A stretch of DNA of 26,756 bases from UBA1494_A sp963973975 (GTDB taxonomy: Bacteria > Bacteroidota > Bacteroidia > Flavobacteriales_E > Vicingaceae): positions 1-26,756 of the forward strand of contig CAXBCF010000033.1 of NCBI GenBank assembly GCA_963973975.1, written 5' to 3'. This document shows, piece after piece, positions 24,493 through 26,756 of the stretch. The position numbers and the translations under genes are program-made. The stretch's first letter is position 1, and each line of letters begins with the position of its first letter. The notes under the pieces are model-generated. The model ran no database searches. It saw nothing but the letters and a program-made list of their open reading frames with translations, and was not told the origin of the DNA.

Positions 24493-24512
24493 AAAACTAA
24501 AAACTAAAAATT
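24493..24512 (+). repeat. 20-bp direct repeat, left copy
   Basis: AAAACTAAAAACTAAAAATT, identical to 26664-26683. The two copies lie on either side of the GIN/PagL-like gene pair. Low complexity, so chance or slippage origin is possible. Confidence 0.7.
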
Positions 24513-24527
24513 GAACATTCATAATTC

Positions 24528-25262
24528 TTAATTTCTTGAAACAAGCTCTCCACTTCCAATTTTATTCAAAACAACACTTGGTGAACCAAAATATTCGATG
24601 TTTCCACTGTTTTTAATATCCGCTTTTAGGTTTTCTTGGGCATTTACAACCAATTTCCCAATTCCTGTGTTTACTGCCAACACATTTCGAGCAACGATTT
24701 GACCTGCATCAACAGTACCCGCGCCATTGTTATAGCCCACTAATTCTCTCGCTGTTCCGATGCAAAAGATATCGCCAGGCCCGGTATTCGATTTTAAAGT
24801 AACGTAGTCACCAATCACATTTAAATAAAGATTTCCGCTAGCATGCCACAATTCCAATCGAAATGTATCGGTTACGAGTGGATTCATGAAACGCACTTCT
24901 CCACCGCCATAATAGGTAAAGTCGGTTAAATCTGGAACTGTGAGAAATACATCAATGTCATATTTAAAACTCCGCATCCAGTTGCAAGTATTGTTATTTT
25001 CAATGTGCAAGGTGTTTCCAATCACTTCGGTTTTAACCATTTCTATTAGGTTTTTACCAGCTTTCACTTGAACGGAATATTCATTGTCGAAAGTGACATA
25101 AAGGTTGATTCGATCATCGAGTTCAAGAGCAGTGAACGGAGCAAGCGCTCTGGTTTCGGTTTCAATTTTTCCTGTAGATTTAAAGCAATCGCCCATGTTC
25201 TCTTTGTCGCAGGCCGGCAAACTAGCAATTAGAAAAAGGAAAAGGATTAAATTGTTTCTCAT
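24528..25262 (-). CDS. GIN-domain (DUF2807) lipoprotein
   Basis: 244 residues. Lipobox LPAC (Cys18). The rest is a repetitive beta-solenoid-like domain of the head-GIN/DUF2807 type: FTALELDDRINLYVTF, YSVQVKAGKNLIEMVKTEV, LTDFTYYGGGEVRF, LRLELWHASGNLYLNV-like strands, then KIGSGELVSRN at the end. These surface or periplasmic lipoproteins are abundant in Bacteroidota and sometimes called putative auto-transporter adhesins; function unproven. The gene starts 2 bases after the stop of the upstream PagL-like gene, so the two form an operon. Confidence 0.87.
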   Translation of the reverse strand: MRNNLILFLFLIASLPACDKENMGDCFKSTGKIETETRALAPFTALELDDRINLYVTFDNEYSVQVKAGKNLIEMVKTEVIGNTLHIENNNTCNWMRSFKYDIDVFLTVPDLTDFTYYGGGEVRFMNPLVTDTFRLELWHASGNLYLNVIGDYVTLKSNTGPGDIFCIGTARELVGYNNGAGTVDAGQIVARNVLAVNTGIGKLVVNAQENLKADIKNSGNIEYFGSPSVVLNKIGSGELVSRN

Positions 25263-25263
25263 A

Positions 25264-26358
25264 TTACAATCGATAGTTTAAACCTACTAGTAAAAATTCA
25301 GCTCTAGCGAAATGGGTTTTTAATCCAAAATAACCACTTAAGCGTTCATTTAATTGAATTCTTCCACCGGCAAATTGATAATACCTTGTTAAGCTTTCAT
25401 CTTCCGATTTTAGGTAATAGCCCGCTTGGCTGATGACGCCAAACTTTCCAAAATGCAATACGTGGTAAAAGGAAAGCCCAACTTGCAAATTATCGATTCC
25501 ATGATCAATGTAAATGGAATCGGCTCGCAGACTTTCAATTTGTGAGGAATTGTAATAAAAATCAAGACTCAAAGCGAGAGAAGATTTGTAATTTACTTGT
25601 TTTTCTCTGCTGATGGATAGGGAAGAAGCTAAGTATTTTTTATTGCCTGTCGTTACTTCATTAATTCCAAATCCACCCAAAAGCATCCAGTTGGCTTTCC
25701 CACGTTCATACTTTTCTTCAGGTAGTTCTTGTTGAATTACATTATCTCCAAATCGATAATAGACGCCGCTTTCTATTGTTGGAATATTAATCCCTAGGTT
25801 AGGTTTTTGAAAAGAAGTATTACTGAAATGTGAAAAATAAGCGGCTAAGTTTAATCCAAAAGTTTTAGTAATGTCAAACTCACCATTTAAAGAAACGGAG
25901 AAAAAGAGGTTGATTTGGGAGCCAATTGCAACGTTTTTATGGTTTTCCGCCACATCAAAAGGTTTTTGAACATAGCCAACTCCCAAAGCTGGTTTTAAGG
26001 TCAATCTCGCCCAAGAATTTTCTGTGAGCGTAAAGTTAAAATAGGGTGCCAGAGCCAATGCATTTCCAAAGTGAGCTTTGTTGTTGAGTTGAAAACGACT
26101 TAGACCTAATCCGATTTCTGGAAAGCCATAACGCTGCGACCATTCCTTGCTTCCATCGGTACTTTTTTCAAAATACAATTCTTGCTTGCCAATGTGTTGC
26201 GCAGTGATGTATTTCATACTTGGGCTGTGGGTCATAATAAAGCCCATTCCAGTTTTTAAACCAATTCTGTAAGCAGTTGTATTATTTCCTTCCTGAGCAA
26301 AACTGCACTCAGTAGAGCAAAGAACAATACATAAAAATGAAAGCAGAATTTTTTGCAT
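25264..26358 (-). CDS. PagL-like outer-membrane acyloxyacyl hydrolase (lipid A deacylase family)
   Basis: 364 residues. Signal peptide about 1-21 (MQKILLSFLCIVLCSTECSFA). The first 200 residues follow the PagL/acyloxyacyl-hydrolase pattern: RIGLKTGMGFIMTHS, GFPEIGLGLSRFQ, LKPALGVGYVQKPFD, GSQIN and the active-site segment FSHFSNTSFQKPNLGIN with the His-x-Ser pair His177/Ser179. PagL removes a 3-O acyl chain from lipid A at the outer membrane. The third catalytic residue (Glu 14 positions after His in PagL) is Asn here; Glu196 lies five residues further, so activity is not assured. The C-terminal 160 residues add more beta strands, ending in NYRL. TATTTTTG, a -7-like octamer, stands at 26366-26373. 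Confidence 0.78.
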   Translation of the reverse strand: MQKILLSFLCIVLCSTECSFAQEGNNTTAYRIGLKTGMGFIMTHSPSMKYITAQHIGKQELYFEKSTDGSKEWSQRYGFPEIGLGLSRFQLNNKAHFGNALALAPYFNFTLTENSWARLTLKPALGVGYVQKPFDVAENHKNVAIGSQINLFFSVSLNGEFDITKTFGLNLAAYFSHFSNTSFQKPNLGINIPTIESGVYYRFGDNVIQQELPEEKYERGKANWMLLGGFGINEVTTGNKKYLASSLSISREKQVNYKSSLALSLDFYYNSSQIESLRADSIYIDHGIDNLQVGLSFYHVLHFGKFGVISQAGYYLKSEDESLTRYYQFAGGRIQLNERLSGYFGLKTHFARAEFLLVGLNYRL

Positions 26359-26663
26359 GAACTCACAAAAATATTGAATTAAATAAAAGCTTTTTAATAA
26401 CTACAGAGTTCACAATGGATTTCGCAATGATCTAGAGTTAATCACGAAATCTCATAGTTAGCCACGAGGATTCGTTTTAGAAAAGAGAAAAAAGGACTAA
26501 GGATGAAGGTTAAAAGATGAAAAAGAGAAATAATATGAGAGGTTTTTCACTTTTTCTTTGTTCTTAATTCTTTTATCCTTAGTCCTTCATCTTTCATCCA
26601 TTTACTTATTCTAAAATTCGTAATTCTTTTAGTCCTTTGTACTAATTTCTAAATTCTTAATTT

Positions 26664-26683
26664 AAAACTAAAAACTAAAAATT
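26664..26683 (+). repeat. 20-bp direct repeat, right copy
   Basis: Identical to 24493-24512, same orientation. Confidence 0.7.
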
Positions 26684-26726
26684 AAAAATTCGTAATTCTT
26701 TTGACCATGCCTGAAAAAAGTTGACA

Positions 26727-26756
26727 CATTTAGTTCATTAAAACAATGAACAAATG
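26727..26756 (+). other. Imperfect hairpin at the window edge
   Basis: CATTT(A)GTTCATT pairs with AATGAACAAATG around AAAAC, with one bulged A at 26732. TTGACA precedes it at 26721, and an ATG-AAC-AAA start-like string lies inside the right arm. Cut by the window end, so it is unclear whether this is a promoter with a gene start or the end of a mobile element. Confidence 0.35.

Larger units (their letters stand above)
26359..26756. other. Non-coding A/T repeat region at window end
   Basis: No gene found. It holds a spaced inverted repeat (AGGACTAAGGAT at 26493-26504, ATCCTTAGTCCT at 26575-26586), two AATTCGTAATTCTTTT words (about 26614-26630 and 26687-26702) and the right copy of the 20-bp A/T repeat. 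Its words are the reverse complements of the AATTACGAATT words at 18930-19020. Confidence 0.7.

Overview
The window looks like a chromosomal piece of a low-GC Bacteroidota, most likely Flavobacteriales or a close relative. The evidence is two gliding-motility-associated C-terminal domains (T9SS type B sorting), two type A T9SS sorting domains (YPNP..., GxY...L), a PorE-like TPR/beta-propeller/OmpA protein, DUF983, a GIN-domain lipoprotein, TAnnTTTG-type -7 promoter boxes and A/T-rich leaders without Shine-Dalgarno sequences. No rRNA, tRNA, CRISPR array, phage or transposase gene was seen.

Layout. (1) 2-6361 (+): the 3' part of a giant secreted repeat protein. It has about 20 Ig/PKD-like units of 80-81 aa, then degenerate units, one true PKD domain and a type B T9SS C-terminus. 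(2) 6403-8969 (-): a PorE/OmpA-family envelope protein whose start overlaps the end of queE. (3) 9080-12667 (-): a large multidomain S8 protease exported by T9SS, ending at a strong hairpin terminator. (4) 12756-14068 (-): a tightly overlapped four-gene operon of DUF983, cytoplasmic rhodanese, rhodanese lipoprotein and a small membrane protein. (5) 14302-17546 (+): LpxH-like phosphoesterase, GT-B-like glycosyltransferase and GH1 beta-glycosidase, probably a glycolipid/envelope glycan module. (6) 17548-18874 (-): a PepSY-like periplasmic protein and a CpsB/YwqE PHP phosphatase. (7) 18875-21940: an island-like stretch rich in A/T repeats. It holds a folded non-coding element, an orphan T9SS sorting domain with its own terminator, and a type B T9SS cargo protein; matching direct and inverted repeats lie on its two sides. 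(8) 21941-24319 (-): a metal-uptake operon (DtxR/MntR regulator, TroA-like binding lipoprotein, ATPase) that lacks a permease gene and has two tandem palindromic operators over its promoter. (9) 24528-26358 (-): a PagL-like outer-membrane lipid A deacylase and a GIN-domain lipoprotein, again bordered by A/T repeat patches. 26359-26756 is non-coding, apart from a possible start of something at the very edge.

Most gene content is envelope or secretion related: four T9SS cargo genes or remnants, four lipoprotein candidates, a lipid A modifier and glycolipid enzymes. No clearly unprecedented system is established. The observations most worth following are the five-unit higher-order organisation of the giant repeat protein (exactly 1203 bp period over two cycles), the paired DtxR-type operators in front of a permease-less metal operon, the compartment-split rhodanese operon, and the folded element plus orphan sorting domain inside the repeat-flanked island.
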